Both the position numbers and the translations under genes were made by a program. DNA of 64,000 nt. It comes from JAVJRN01 sp040218415. Its GTDB lineage: Bacteria; Bacteroidota; Bacteroidia; Cytophagales; Cyclobacteriaceae. Under the pieces are notes generated by a model. That model did no database searches. It worked only from the letters and a program-made list of their open reading frames with translations, and was not told the origin of the DNA. Positions 42,174-51,568 of this stretch are shown here, piece by piece. The stretch's first letter is position 1; each line of letters opens with the position of its first letter. The stretch spans positions 1 to 64,000 of the forward strand of contig JAVJRN010000080.1 in assembly GCA_040218415.1 (NCBI GenBank). The letters run 5' to 3'.

Positions 42174-42258
42174 AAGGGTAGAACCCTTGACCCTAGCTTC
42201 CGACGCAGAGCATCGGGGAATTAGACCTATTAGGCTATCGCCCTGCGATTAAATTCCC
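42174..42258. other. Structured intergenic element of unknown nature
   Basis: This part of the 647-bp gap between the InsA-like and ZIP genes has four nested or successive inverted repeats. They are AAGGGT/ACCCTT (42174-42188), CCGA/TCGG (42200-42216), an outer 7-bp stem GGGAATT/AATTCCC (42216-42222 with 42252-42258), and within it a CCTA/TAGG hairpin and ATCGC/GCGAT (42237-42249). It is not a tRNA (only 43 nt inside the outer stem). It may be the end of a degraded repeat or a small RNA. The rest of the gap (41970-42170) shows nothing I recognise. Confidence 0.4.
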
Positions 42259-42306
42259 TTTTTGAAAACTGAAACTTACAATAACCTAAAGCAATCCTGC
42301 GTCCAT

Positions 42307-43029
42307 CTAAAGCCCAAACTCGACGGCAATGGCCATCAAGGCACCAAAAAGGCTAATCAAAATTTTCTTCCAAGCAAATCGATGCTCAGGGCTCGACTCG
42401 ACAAAAATAGTCGTAGAAATGTGGAGAAAACTTCCTGAGACAAACCCAAAAAGATAGAGCAAGGTTTGATCAGAAAAAGTCAATATCTGATCACTGAGCA
42501 AAAGACCAAATGGTGATGCAAGGCTGAAAAGAACGAGAATTACCCAAGAACTGGTTTTAAACTTTCCACCACCAACCACAGTGGCCATGAGCGCGAAAGC
42601 TGCTGGCATTTTATGTAAAATTATGCCTAACAATAAAGAGTAAGATTCATGTTTTTCATGAAACGGCGAATCATGCGTCAGCAAAGCGCCCTCTAATAAA
42701 GAATGAATGGTTAACCCTATAAGTAATGAAGCTTTAAACGATGAAGATACTTCGCCATGGCTATGAAAATGACCATGCTCTACTCCGGCTGTTAAGTGCT
42801 CCAAAAACTGCTGAAAAAAGAATCCGCCAAGTATCCACAAGCCAATAACTAAAGGTTCTTCTGCCAGCGTAAATACTTCTGGTAAAATGTGGATAATGGT
42901 TATTGAAAAAAGAAATGACCCTGCGAAAATCAGAGGATTCTTAATATTGGAAGATGTAATTCCAAGGTACTTTACCGATAAGCCACTAAGAAATGTAAAA
43001 AAGAAGAGCGTGATGAAAATAAGAATCAT
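42307..43029 (-). CDS. ZIP family divalent metal transporter
   Basis: The 240-residue membrane protein has about eight helices and a histidine-rich loop (HLTAGVEHGHFHSHGE). It also has the ZIP metal-binding helices HSLLEGALL and LHKMPAAFAL. ZIP proteins import zinc, iron or related metals into the cytoplasm. The family Glu after HKxP is replaced by Ala, as in some bacterial members. The gene is a short distance (74 bp) after apbE and on the same strand. Confidence 0.88.
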   Translation of the reverse strand: MILIFITLFFFTFLSGLSVKYLGITSSNIKNPLIFAGSFLFSITIIHILPEVFTLAEEPLVIGLWILGGFFFQQFLEHLTAGVEHGHFHSHGEVSSSFKASLLIGLTIHSLLEGALLTHDSPFHEKHESYSLLLGIILHKMPAAFALMATVVGGGKFKTSSWVILVLFSLASPFGLLLSDQILTFSDQTLLYLFGFVSGSFLHISTTIFVESSPEHRFAWKKILISLFGALMAIAVEFGL

Positions 43030-43103
43030 GTAATCTTGAAAGGGCTAGGTTGTTTGGTCAGCTGATAAACCAACTTTTTACAAAATTGATTCAACACAAA
43101 ACC

Positions 43104-44126
43104 TTAATTTTTTACCTCGGTTATTCGCTTTTTTATTCCACTCGTAGCAAAAGTTGCTAAGTTGCCATCTTCGTCATTGTAAATGAGAAAAAGGTCTAAA
43201 CCCACCTTTTGTGCAAGTTTAATAGATTCCTCCACGCCCATTACCATACAAGCTGTAGCAAAAGCATCTGCCTCGATACAGTTTTTGGCAAAAACGGTCG
43301 CACTCAAAAGGTTGTGATTTGTATTAAAGCCATTGCGTGGATCTATTGTATGTGCGATAAGCCGGCCGTCTTTTTCATAGTAATTCCTATAATTACCTGA
43401 AGTAGCCATAGAAAGCGTGCTCATTTCTACAATGGCAAATAGTTTTTGCTCTGCACGCTCTACCAAAGGATTCTCAATCCCTATTCTCCAATGATCATTT
43501 CTTACATTATTTCCTTTGGTTCTTACCTCTCCTCCAATTTCTACCATGTAGTTGAAAACCGCATGATTTTCCAAATACTGAGCGACCAAATCCACCGCGT
43601 ATCCTTTAGCTATGGCGCTAAAGTCAAGATACATGTCCTTATCCATCGAGTATTGGCCATTGGTTCGGGTTATTTTACTGAAACCTACGTTATTCAACAA
43701 CTGCTGGATTTCCGCGGTATCTACTTTATTAATCTGTTTATTGGGGCCAAAACCCCATTTGTTTACAATTGGGCCAATAGTAGGATCAAATATGCCCCCT
43801 GTTTTCTCCCAAACTGTTAAACTGGTTGTCATCACATCCTCAAACATGACACTGGGATTATTGAGAACACCAGTTGTATTCAGCGTTGAAATTTCGGAAT
43901 TGGAGACGTAGGTAGATAAAGATTGATTGAAAGCTTGGAGAACAGAATCAATCTGAGGCTTGCGTGGATAATCCGTTTTACCTACATATTTAATGTTGTA
44001 AGTAATCACTCCCATTGTTACCCCTTGGATGCTTATAAGCTCATCTTTATTAACATATTCCTGGTACAATATCACAGCAATGGCTGCTAGCAGCATACTT
44101 CCTACAACAATAAATCTGCTTTTCAT
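43104..44126 (-). CDS. apbE: FAD:protein FMN transferase
   Basis: This 340-residue enzyme attaches FMN through a phosphoester bond to Thr/Ser of target proteins such as NqrB, NqrC and RnfG. An N-terminal hydrophobic segment (about 7-22) exports it, then the ApbE domain shows GVTMGVITYNI, GIFDPTIGPIVNKWGFG, LDFSAIAKGYAVD, NYMVEIGGEVRTKG and HTIDPRNGF. Mg and FAD residues appear conserved. The upstream gene ruvB is divergent. Confidence 0.92.
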   Translation of the reverse strand: MKSRFIVVGSMLLAAIAVILYQEYVNKDELISIQGVTMGVITYNIKYVGKTDYPRKPQIDSVLQAFNQSLSTYVSNSEISTLNTTGVLNNPSVMFEDVMTTSLTVWEKTGGIFDPTIGPIVNKWGFGPNKQINKVDTAEIQQLLNNVGFSKITRTNGQYSMDKDMYLDFSAIAKGYAVDLVAQYLENHAVFNYMVEIGGEVRTKGNNVRNDHWRIGIENPLVERAEQKLFAIVEMSTLSMATSGNYRNYYEKDGRLIAHTIDPRNGFNTNHNLLSATVFAKNCIEADAFATACMVMGVEESIKLAQKVGLDLFLIYNDEDGNLATFATSGIKKRITEVKN

Positions 44127-44328
44127 TAATCAGTAAGAATTGAATGTTTAGATCTTGTTTTGAAAATCGCTGGATAAAACGCAATGATAAAAAATATTGC
44201 CCGTCGGATTCTAATTCAGATTATCTTTAATTTACACTTTGATTGTTTTAAGATACAAAAAGCTATTGAAACGCAGAGTAATCATTGAATAAAACACGAT
44301 TTTGTCCAATGCAAAACTTCGAATAAGT

Positions 44329-45357
44329 ATGAGAGAGGATTATTTAAGTGGGGAAGGTGAAGAGTTGAATAACTCAGACAGGGAAATCGAAAGAGCATTG
44401 CGCCCGCTCAGTTTTGAAGATTTTGCGGGGCAGGATAAGATTAAAGAAAACCTTAAAATATTTGTAGAAGCAGCGAAAAGAAGAACAGAATCGCTGGATC
44501 ACGTACTGCTCCATGGTCCTCCCGGTCTCGGCAAAACTACGCTTTCGCATATTATCGCCAATGAATTGGGTTCCAGTATTAAAATTACTTCGGGCCCTGT
44601 GCTCGACAAACCTGGAGAATTGGCCGGTTTACTGACCAATCTGGAAGATCATGATGTGCTATTTATCGATGAAATCCATCGCTTAAATCCTGTGGTTGAA
44701 GAATATCTATATTCTGCCATGGAAGATTTTAAGATCGATATCATGCTTGATTCTGGGCCAAACGCAAGATCTGTACAAATTGGTCTCAATCCTTTTACAC
44801 TTATAGGAGCCACCACAAGATCAGGACTATTGACGGCACCACTCCGCGCTCGATTCGGAATCAACGCTCGCTTAGAATATTATGATGCCAAGCTCCTTTC
44901 AGGCATTATTGGTCGATCTGCGGACATACTTCAGTCCCCAATAGACCAAGAAGCTGCCTATGAAATTGCGCGTAGAAGTAGAGGAACGCCTAGAATTGCC
45001 AATAACTTACTTAGAAGGACTCGCGACTTTGCACAAATAAAAGGGGATGGCTCTATCACGATTGAAATAGCACGGATAGCGCTTGAAGCACTCAATGTCG
45101 ACGACCATGGCTTAGACGAGATGGACAATAGAATCTTAACAACCATCATTGAAAAGTTCAAAGGAGGTCCTGTTGGATTATCAACCATCGCTACTGCCTG
45201 TGGAGAGGAATCTGAAACCATCGAAGAAGTATACGAGCCATTCCTTATCATGGAAGGCTTTTTAAAACGTACGGCAAGAGGTCGAATGGCTACCGAGCTG
45301 GCCTATCAGCACTTGGGCATAGTTCCTCCTCAGAGATTGGGCACCTTGTTTGAGTGA
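44329..45357 (+). CDS. ruvB: Holliday junction branch migration helicase RuvB
   Basis: The 342-residue AAA+ ATPase drives branch migration with RuvA. Walker A is HGPPGLGKTTL, Walker B is VLFIDEIHRL, and the ATTRSGLLTAPLRARFG sensor region and C-terminal winged helix (RTARGRMATELAYQHLG) are typical. I start at ATG 44329 (MREDYL, as in other Bacteroidota RuvB) instead of TTG 44302. Confidence 0.97.
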   Translation: MREDYLSGEGEELNNSDREIERALRPLSFEDFAGQDKIKENLKIFVEAAKRRTESLDHVLLHGPPGLGKTTLSHIIANELGSSIKITSGPVLDKPGELAGLLTNLEDHDVLFIDEIHRLNPVVEEYLYSAMEDFKIDIMLDSGPNARSVQIGLNPFTLIGATTRSGLLTAPLRARFGINARLEYYDAKLLSGIIGRSADILQSPIDQEAAYEIARRSRGTPRIANNLLRRTRDFAQIKGDGSITIEIARIALEALNVDDHGLDEMDNRILTTIIEKFKGGPVGLSTIATACGEESETIEEVYEPFLIMEGFLKRTARGRMATELAYQHLGIVPPQRLGTLFE

Positions 45358-45662
45358 AGGATGAAAGTACAAAATTTTTCAAATTCTTATTCCAGATTCC
45401 AGAAAGTGGATTTTGGTGCCTTTGATTTTGAATCAGGCTATCACTTTTTCATGAAACCCGGATTAAAAATAGGTGCATGAAATAATTAAGGAAACAGTAT
45501 AAAAGCACTGATCATATCACAGTTTAGCCAAAAAAACGTTTAAACCATTTGATGAAAACGATCATTTCTCATTCTTTATAAAAAAACTGGAAGAGTATAA
45601 ATGCAACCATTTTCATCAAAATGTAAATTTTCGAATCGTGCAATAAACGCAAAAAAGGCACT
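45358..45662. other. Intergenic region between ruvB and queG
   Basis: About 300 bp, A/T-rich. I see no gene or strong hairpin; it probably carries the queG promoter. Confidence 0.4.
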
Positions 45663-46589
45663 TTGAATCAAGCAAACAATCATACGATAATCATTAAAAA
45701 AATAGCTTCCGATCTGGGCTTTTCATTTTGTGGAATCTCCAAGGCAGAATTTCTGCAGAATGAGGCAGCCAAAGTTGAAGAATGGTTGAAGCGAGGCTAT
45801 CAGGGAAACATGTCGTATCTGGAAAATCATTTTGACAAGCGACTTGATCCTACACTTTTAGTGCCCGGTGCTAAGTCGGTGGTTTCTCTTATCTACAATT
45901 ACTTTCCTGAAAAAAATCACTCCGATGAGCAAACCATCAAAATTGCCAAATATGCTTACGGTCAAGATTATCATTTTGTAATAAAGGATAAGCTCAAGCT
46001 ATTTATGGAGCAAATCCATGAACAAATAGGGCAAGTCGAAGGAAGAGTATTTGTTGACTCAGCACCCGTACACGAACGAGCCTGGGCAGCTAAAAGCGGC
46101 TTGGGCTGGGTTGGAAAAAACTCTCTTTTACTCAATCGTAGCATGGGTAGCTTTTTCTTTCTCGCCGAACTAATTATTGATCTGGAACTGGAGCCGGATG
46201 GCCCTTTGAAAGATTATTGTGGAACTTGTACGGCCTGCCAAGACGCCTGTCCTACGGATGCCATTCCAGAGCCATATGTGGTAGACGGAAGTAGATGTAT
46301 TTCCTATTTAACCATTGAGCTGAAAGAAGAAATACCACGTGAATTTCAAGATAAAATGAATGACTGGGCGTTTGGTTGTGACATCTGCCAAGATGTATGC
46401 CCTTGGAATAAGTTCTCAAAACCACATCAGGAACCCGCTTTTAAGCCACAAGGTTGGGAAAAATTTCAAGAAAAAGACTGGCAAGAAATGACCAAAGAAG
46501 TCTTTCAAAAAGTTTTTAAAAAATCCGCTGTGAAGCGAACAAAGTTTGAAGGGTTACAGCGAAATGTGAAGTTTCTAAAAACTAATTAA
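45663..46589 (+). CDS. queG: Epoxyqueuosine reductase
   Basis: This 308-residue cobalamin- and Fe-S-dependent enzyme makes the last step of queuosine synthesis in tRNA. It has the N-terminal flavin/cobalamin-type region with VFVDSAPVHERAWA and GLGWVGKNSLLL, then two 4Fe-4S motifs, CGTCTACQDACPTDAI and CDICQDVCPWN. The C-terminal HEAT-like region of longer QueG proteins is absent. The start is TTG, since the next Met (residue 53) would delete conserved sequence. Its last 8 bases overlap the convergent lipoprotein gene. Confidence 0.93.
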   Translation: MNQANNHTIIIKKIASDLGFSFCGISKAEFLQNEAAKVEEWLKRGYQGNMSYLENHFDKRLDPTLLVPGAKSVVSLIYNYFPEKNHSDEQTIKIAKYAYGQDYHFVIKDKLKLFMEQIHEQIGQVEGRVFVDSAPVHERAWAAKSGLGWVGKNSLLLNRSMGSFFFLAELIIDLELEPDGPLKDYCGTCTACQDACPTDAIPEPYVVDGSRCISYLTIELKEEIPREFQDKMNDWAFGCDICQDVCPWNKFSKPHQEPAFKPQGWEKFQEKDWQEMTKEVFQKVFKKSAVKRTKFEGLQRNVKFLKTN

Positions 46590-47139
46590 AAACCCTTAAA
46601 GAAGTTTTTGCCATTATTTTAAGATTGTTAGATAATCTTCCGGTTAGTAAAAACTGTACCGTATCGCTTTTTGGAACTACGGCTAATTTTAATAAAAGTC
46701 CACTAGCCTCATATCCAACATTTATATCCAAGTAACTCAGACTTTGAAAACTCTTAATACTCAACACTTCGTTGATTACAGCGCCTGCTGGAAATTCACT
46801 GTTCAGGTCATACAAGGTGTAGACTTGTAAGGAGTCCATGGTTTGATTGTAAAAAGTATGATTATTATCGTCGCAAGCCATTAAGGACTGTGTGAAACTA
46901 CCAGAGGAAACAATCTCCAAATAATCCGAAATGGAATCTGGGAATATACTGAAATGCAAATCCGATTTGAATACGGAAGTATCGTTAGAATCATATGTTT
47001 GAGTATAGTCGGCAACCATTTCAATACCTACAGAATGCACATCAATATATGTATAGTAGGCCTCCTTATCGAAACAATATAAGCATGAAGTAAGCGATAT
47101 TGCCATTTCCAGAATTAAAAAATGCCCCAGTCTTTTCAT
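46582..47139 (-). CDS. Hypothetical lipoprotein
   Basis: A 185-residue protein with an N-terminal signal peptide and a lipobox-like SLTSC (Cys near residue 19). The body is rich in beta-type sequence and Asp/Ser/Tyr without a domain I recognise. It overlaps the end of queG by 8 bp in the convergent direction. It could be an outer-membrane-anchored adhesin or structural protein; no function can be assigned. Confidence 0.6.
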   Translation of the reverse strand: MKRLGHFLILEMAISLTSCLYCFDKEAYYTYIDVHSVGIEMVADYTQTYDSNDTSVFKSDLHFSIFPDSISDYLEIVSSGSFTQSLMACDDNNHTFYNQTMDSLQVYTLYDLNSEFPAGAVINEVLSIKSFQSLSYLDINVGYEASGLLLKLAVVPKSDTVQFLLTGRLSNNLKIMAKTSLRVFN

Positions 47140-47448
47140 CTTAAATTATATTTGTACCCATTCATAAATTGCGACTTAAACTAACGTTCCATCATTTTTT
47201 TGACAACAATAGGCTCCTATTCTCGCACTATCCCAACTTGGTTAAATTCACTTCATCCATGAAATAAGTAAAAGCTCATACCCTTGAATTTTCGCTCGCT
47301 CATCAGCCAACTTTAAGCATAAAATACTCCTGATTTAGTGAGTTGAACAGTGCCTTATAGACAGTTGATCAATGGCAAAAGGTTGGAACTTAGTGCCAAA
47401 TACCGTATTAAGTTTTTCAAGCTAGCATTTCCTAATTTGCACCTGAAA
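47140..47448. other. Intergenic region before the TRIC-type channel gene
   Basis: About 310 bp. The open frame of the next gene extends back to a GTG at 47350, but I take the ATG at 47449. Nothing else stands out. Confidence 0.4.
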
Positions 47449-48048
47449 ATGAAGATACTCTATATCATCGATCTAATGGGCACTATGGTATTTGCCATTT
47501 CTGGTTCGTTAACCGCTTCAGAAAAGAAAATGGATTTTTTCGGCATTAGTTCTGTAGCATTTATCACTGCGCTTGGTGGCGGCACACTCCGCGATTTATT
47601 ACTCGGAAAAACACCAGTTGGCTGGATCACAGAGGTCAATTATTTGCTTATGATTTTACTCGGAATAATATGCGCCTTACTTTTCAGGAAATATGTGCAA
47701 AAACTGAGAAGGACTTTTTTCCTTTTCGACACAATAGGCATCTCCGTTTTTACTATTCTTGGTTTACAAAAAGCATTAAATGCCGGAGTTTCGCCTGTCA
47801 TATGTATTCTTATGGGCATGATTTCAGCAGTATTTGGAGGAGTCATTCGCGACATAGTGTGCAATGAAATTCCATTGATTTTCAGAAAAGAATTTTATGC
47901 GATTACCTGTATTCTTGGTGGTTGTTTCTATTTCCTGTTGAAACAATTTTCTCTTACCAGCGAGTGGGAAGTGATTGCCGCTTGCTCAAGCATAATAATT
48001 CTACGGATCTTGGCGGTCAGATTCAAGTGGCGACTTCCCGCTTTTTAA
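47449..48048 (+). CDS. TRIC-like (UPF0126) cation channel family protein
   Basis: This ~199-residue membrane protein has two three-helix repeats with the glycine-rich motif after the first half, TALGGGTLRDLLLG, repeated as AVFGGVIRDIVCNEIP. That duplicated pattern is typical of the UPF0126/TRIC family, known to form homotrimeric monovalent cation channels. The ATG at 47449 gives a start (MKILYIIDLMGTMVFA) that matches the family; an upstream 33-codon extension looks spurious. Confidence 0.88.
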   Translation: MKILYIIDLMGTMVFAISGSLTASEKKMDFFGISSVAFITALGGGTLRDLLLGKTPVGWITEVNYLLMILLGIICALLFRKYVQKLRRTFFLFDTIGISVFTILGLQKALNAGVSPVICILMGMISAVFGGVIRDIVCNEIPLIFRKEFYAITCILGGCFYFLLKQFSLTSEWEVIAACSSIIILRILAVRFKWRLPAF

Positions 48049-48309
48049 ATCAATTATTTGTCTGCCTTTAAAAAGCAAGTCGTGCTTTTGAACAACCTAA
48101 ATGGCGCTAAAATGCATACCATACTTCGGATGTATTACAGTGAAACAGTGGCTTGAAAAGTAAAATCATTGGCATTCTGCAATCATGAGTTTGAGATTGT
48201 TGATCAAACATCTCAATAAGATCAAAAGACCTTTTTCATGACGATCAAACGGGTACGACATGACGCATTCAAATATAAAAGAGCTCGTATATACAACAGC
48301 AGTTTTTCA

Positions 48310-49611
48310 CTAAGACTCACAATATTCGATTATTCCAGACTTAATTCTTGAAAAAATCTCCACTAACCGCTCTTCATTTTCTTCCAAAAGGGTTATCCTG
48401 AAACCTAAAAGGTTGGAGGAAAAAGAGGAAATGGGCACCACACAAACTTGTTTTGCCGCGAGTAAGTAATACACAAATCGCTTGTCAGCTCTCATGTCTG
48501 TCGTCAACCAACTTTGTAAAAGCGCTTCGACTTTTTGGTCAGATATGGCCAGTGACTGACCTTTTTTCAGCGCCTCTTTTTCAAAAATCATGGTGTTGTA
48601 AAATGCCCCATTCGTTTGGTTAAACTTGATATAAGGAACATCACCAAATACTTCTTGCAGGTATTTGCTTCTGTTGCCTATCCGCAACTGTGTTTCCTCC
48701 AGAAACAGTGGATAACGTGAATCAGTCATGATTTTTGGGATAGCGCGCTGCGGCAGTTTTGTAGAACTTACCTCAATCATTTTGGCATTATCTATCGTTT
48801 CGCACAAGCGCGCAAACTCAGGATCATTGGTTCGGTTATAATATTCGGCCCAACCACATCTCGCTCCCGGCCAAGGAAATTCCTTTGAAATTCCTTTCAA
48901 AGATATCGCTGGCACATCGGCTATCACTTCGGCCAAAGTACATGTCTCTGCTTCATTGTAAATGATATTCATATAAATCTCATCACAGATAATGAAAAGA
49001 TCAAACTCCTTCGCGATGGCTACCATTCTCTCTAAAATAGCGCGAGGATATACCATGCCCGTTGGGTTGTCTGGATTAATGATGAGTATTGCTACAATGC
49101 TTGGATTATACTTTACCTTATTGTAAAGGTCTTCCATATCAGGATACCAAGAATTATCAGGATCAAGCAGGTACGTGATTGGCTCGTGATTGGCATGTGC
49201 TGCTTCCGCTGAAGAATGAGTGGAGTACGCCGGAGATGGCCCAATAACTCTGGAAGTAGGAAGCAAGTATTGATAGATTTTTTGAATGGCGTCACCTAGC
49301 CCATTGAAAAAGGTAATATCCTCAGGGTTGAGTTGTGCTCCTTGTCGATCGTTATTGAGTGCGCAAAGAAATTTACGGGTTTCAAAGTCCCCTTTAGAGT
49401 GGCTATAACCGTAGGATTCATCTTCATAAAGTAATCCAGCAATGATTTCCTTCATCCAAACGGGCATTTTGTGGTTCTTTTGAATAGGATCTCCAATGTT
49501 TTCCCACAGCAACTCGTAACCAAGTTGCTGTATTTGCTCCGCCTTTTTTACAATGCCTCGAATCTCATAAGATAACTCATTGGCTCCTTGTCTTAGTAAT
49601 TTTTGCCTCAT
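48310..49611 (-). CDS. PLP-dependent class I/II aminotransferase
   Basis: The 433-residue fold-type I aminotransferase shows the PLP-binding elements GLGDAIQKIYQYLL, INPDNPTGMVYP, FIICDEIYMNI (Asp binding the pyridine nitrogen) and the Lys-Arg region SLKGISKEFPWPGARCGW, whose Lys forms the Schiff base. A short N-terminal extension precedes it. The closest general type is AlaA/aspartate aminotransferase; donor and acceptor unknown. Confidence 0.9.
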   Translation of the reverse strand: MRQKLLRQGANELSYEIRGIVKKAEQIQQLGYELLWENIGDPIQKNHKMPVWMKEIIAGLLYEDESYGYSHSKGDFETRKFLCALNNDRQGAQLNPEDITFFNGLGDAIQKIYQYLLPTSRVIGPSPAYSTHSSAEAAHANHEPITYLLDPDNSWYPDMEDLYNKVKYNPSIVAILIINPDNPTGMVYPRAILERMVAIAKEFDLFIICDEIYMNIIYNEAETCTLAEVIADVPAISLKGISKEFPWPGARCGWAEYYNRTNDPEFARLCETIDNAKMIEVSSTKLPQRAIPKIMTDSRYPLFLEETQLRIGNRSKYLQEVFGDVPYIKFNQTNGAFYNTMIFEKEALKKGQSLAISDQKVEALLQSWLTTDMRADKRFVYYLLAAKQVCVVPISSFSSNLLGFRITLLEENEERLVEIFSRIKSGIIEYCES

Positions 49612-50005
49612 AACATCAATTTCAATACGAAGCTATCGAAGTATTATGAATCCTAAAAGCCTCAAAAGAGTAAGCCCTGTCATCTGATCGAAAAATACGA
49701 CGCTTAAAAATTGACAATTATTTTTTTTCCTAATTCATTAAAATTTTCGACTTCTTAGAACTGAATGAATTATTATATAAGATCACTACCCTAGCTGTAT
49801 TTATTTTTCTCGAAACACAAAGTAGCACCTCTATATAGGATAAAAGGCCTTTTTCTAGATCTATCAGTATTTCCTAAAAGCCATTTTTTAATTTTTTAAG
49901 TCCAAAATGATGCGTTTTTTTGACGCAAGATATTTTCAATCGATACACTAAACTCAAAATAATCATGGATATTTACCCCGATATAAAACTTGTGTTACAT
50001 TCAAA
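49612..50005. other. Intergenic region, divergent promoters
   Basis: About 390 bp, A/T-rich, between the aminotransferase and the 7TM kinase. I see no gene, repeat or hairpin worth annotating. Confidence 0.4.
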
Positions 50006-51469
50006 ATGTCATTTTCATTAGCAGAACAGAACTTCATTATTGCGCTCATTTTTGCCAGTACATTTTTATTGATTTCGATGTACCATTTGCTTCTTACTCT
50101 TTCCACCAAAGAAGTTATCTATCGGGATTATTTTATTTTTCTAATGGGAATTACGAGCTATACAAGTATTTATATCCTACTTCCTATTTATCCTCAATTT
50201 GCTAATTCATACAGCATCGTAGCTGCCGGCTTCACAACATTTGGAAGCCTGCTGTTCGTAAAAACCTTTCTAGATCTTAAAAAGTCAGATTATCCCAATC
50301 TCTTATTCACATTTCGAGGAATGATGTTGCTTGTCTTATTTGTCATGCTAATACAAAGCATCAACTGGGTGTTAGACTTGGGTCATGATAGTGGGCTCGC
50401 CATGTTTATGGCATTTTTGGCACTTTTAAGTCTTATTCTGGAAGTGTCCGTTGGTATTTGGCTGGCCAAAAAAGTGAAAAACGCGAGATTATTCATGATT
50501 ACCTCATCTCCCTTATTTTTAGGTGTTTTCATCTACTTATCGGCGTGGTTTTATCTACAAGAAAACTCACTCATGGATCAACAGTTAATGTGGTTTCGTT
50601 TAATTTTATATAGCTCTCTCATGTTACAGATGATATTGTTTTCTACCGTCATTGGAAAAAGACTGAATAATTATAAAAGTGAGCAACTCGCACTTGAAAA
50701 GAAAATAAGCAGTAAGCTTAAAGTAGAAGTTGCGGAGAAAACGAAAGAAATCAACGAACATAGAAAAGAGCTTGAAAATATCAATAGCATTAAAAATAAG
50801 ATTTTCGCGCTGGTGGCTCACGACATCAGAAATCCTCTCAACTCATTACTCGCCATCGTAAATACTATTGAAAATGGCGCACTCTCTGGCGCACTACTCA
50901 CAGAGTTTCTGGATGATGTCAAAAAGAGAATAAATCATTCCGTGGTTACTCTAGGTGCCATGCTACAATGGTCTTTAAATCAACTCGAAGGAATAAAAAT
51001 TAAAAAGGAAAAAGTCAATCTACTTGTAATGTTTGATTCGATTACCGCAATGCTTGCCGATAGAGTCTCTGCGAAAAATATTGAAATTAAGCATTCTATT
51101 GATGATAATCACGATATACTTTTCGATGCTGAAATGTTCAAAGTGGTTTTTAGAAATTTACTCGCCAATGCGATCAAGTTTAGTCATAATTCTGGCAAAA
51201 TATGGGTTGAATCTTTTTACGATCGAGAGTTATTACATCTCCGTATCAAAGATCAGGGAATAGGAATGAGCAAAGACCTGATCGATAAAATAACCACCCA
51301 TTCTAATTTTGAGAGTGAACTAGGCACTGAGGGCGAATCTGGAACTGGGTTCGGGTTGTTGATTACGACTGACTTCCTGAAAATGAATGATGCTACTTTG
51401 ACCTTAGAAAGTATAGAAAACGAGGGCACAACCATTACACTGGCCTTTCAACCAGTCAAAAACGAATAA
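50006..51469 (+). CDS. Seven-helix membrane sensor histidine kinase
   Basis: This 487-residue protein has seven hydrophobic segments within residues 1 to about 215, a coiled coil (about 222-265) and a kinase core. HisKA has its acceptor at His272 (LVAHDIRNPLNSL) and HATPase_c shows NLLANAIKF, DQGIGM and GTGFGLLI. The membrane part resembles the 7TM domain of 7TMR-DISM sensors without the extracellular domain. No receiver gene is adjacent. It converges on the VCBS gene array with a shared hairpin between. Confidence 0.88.
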   Translation: MSFSLAEQNFIIALIFASTFLLISMYHLLLTLSTKEVIYRDYFIFLMGITSYTSIYILLPIYPQFANSYSIVAAGFTTFGSLLFVKTFLDLKKSDYPNLLFTFRGMMLLVLFVMLIQSINWVLDLGHDSGLAMFMAFLALLSLILEVSVGIWLAKKVKNARLFMITSSPLFLGVFIYLSAWFYLQENSLMDQQLMWFRLILYSSLMLQMILFSTVIGKRLNNYKSEQLALEKKISSKLKVEVAEKTKEINEHRKELENINSIKNKIFALVAHDIRNPLNSLLAIVNTIENGALSGALLTEFLDDVKKRINHSVVTLGAMLQWSLNQLEGIKIKKEKVNLLVMFDSITAMLADRVSAKNIEIKHSIDDNHDILFDAEMFKVVFRNLLANAIKFSHNSGKIWVESFYDRELLHLRIKDQGIGMSKDLIDKITTHSNFESELGTEGESGTGFGLLITTDFLKMNDATLTLESIENEGTTITLAFQPVKNE

Positions 51470-51476
51470 ACATCAT

Positions 51477-51507
51477 CCAAATTAAAAGACAGCTATTTTT
51501 AATTTGG
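51477..51507. terminator. A/T-rich bidirectional hairpin terminator
   Basis: CCAAATTAAAA (51477-51487) pairs with TTTTAATTTGG (51497-51507). It lies 7 bp after the kinase stop and about 60 bp beyond the end of the VCBS array on the other strand. Confidence 0.6.
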
Positions 51508-51568
51508 CTAATCAATGACCGACTTATGTTTGCAATTGACCCTTAAACAATCGTGTTAAGTGGTTCTA

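Noticed and set aside
42215..42258. tRNA-like cloverleaf with 7-bp acceptor-like stem
   Set aside because: Only about 43 nt lie within the stem and there is no anticodon or T-loop consensus.
47350..47448. 33-residue N-terminal extension of the TRIC-type protein from a GTG
   Set aside because: The family starts at the first membrane helix, which the ATG at 47449 provides.
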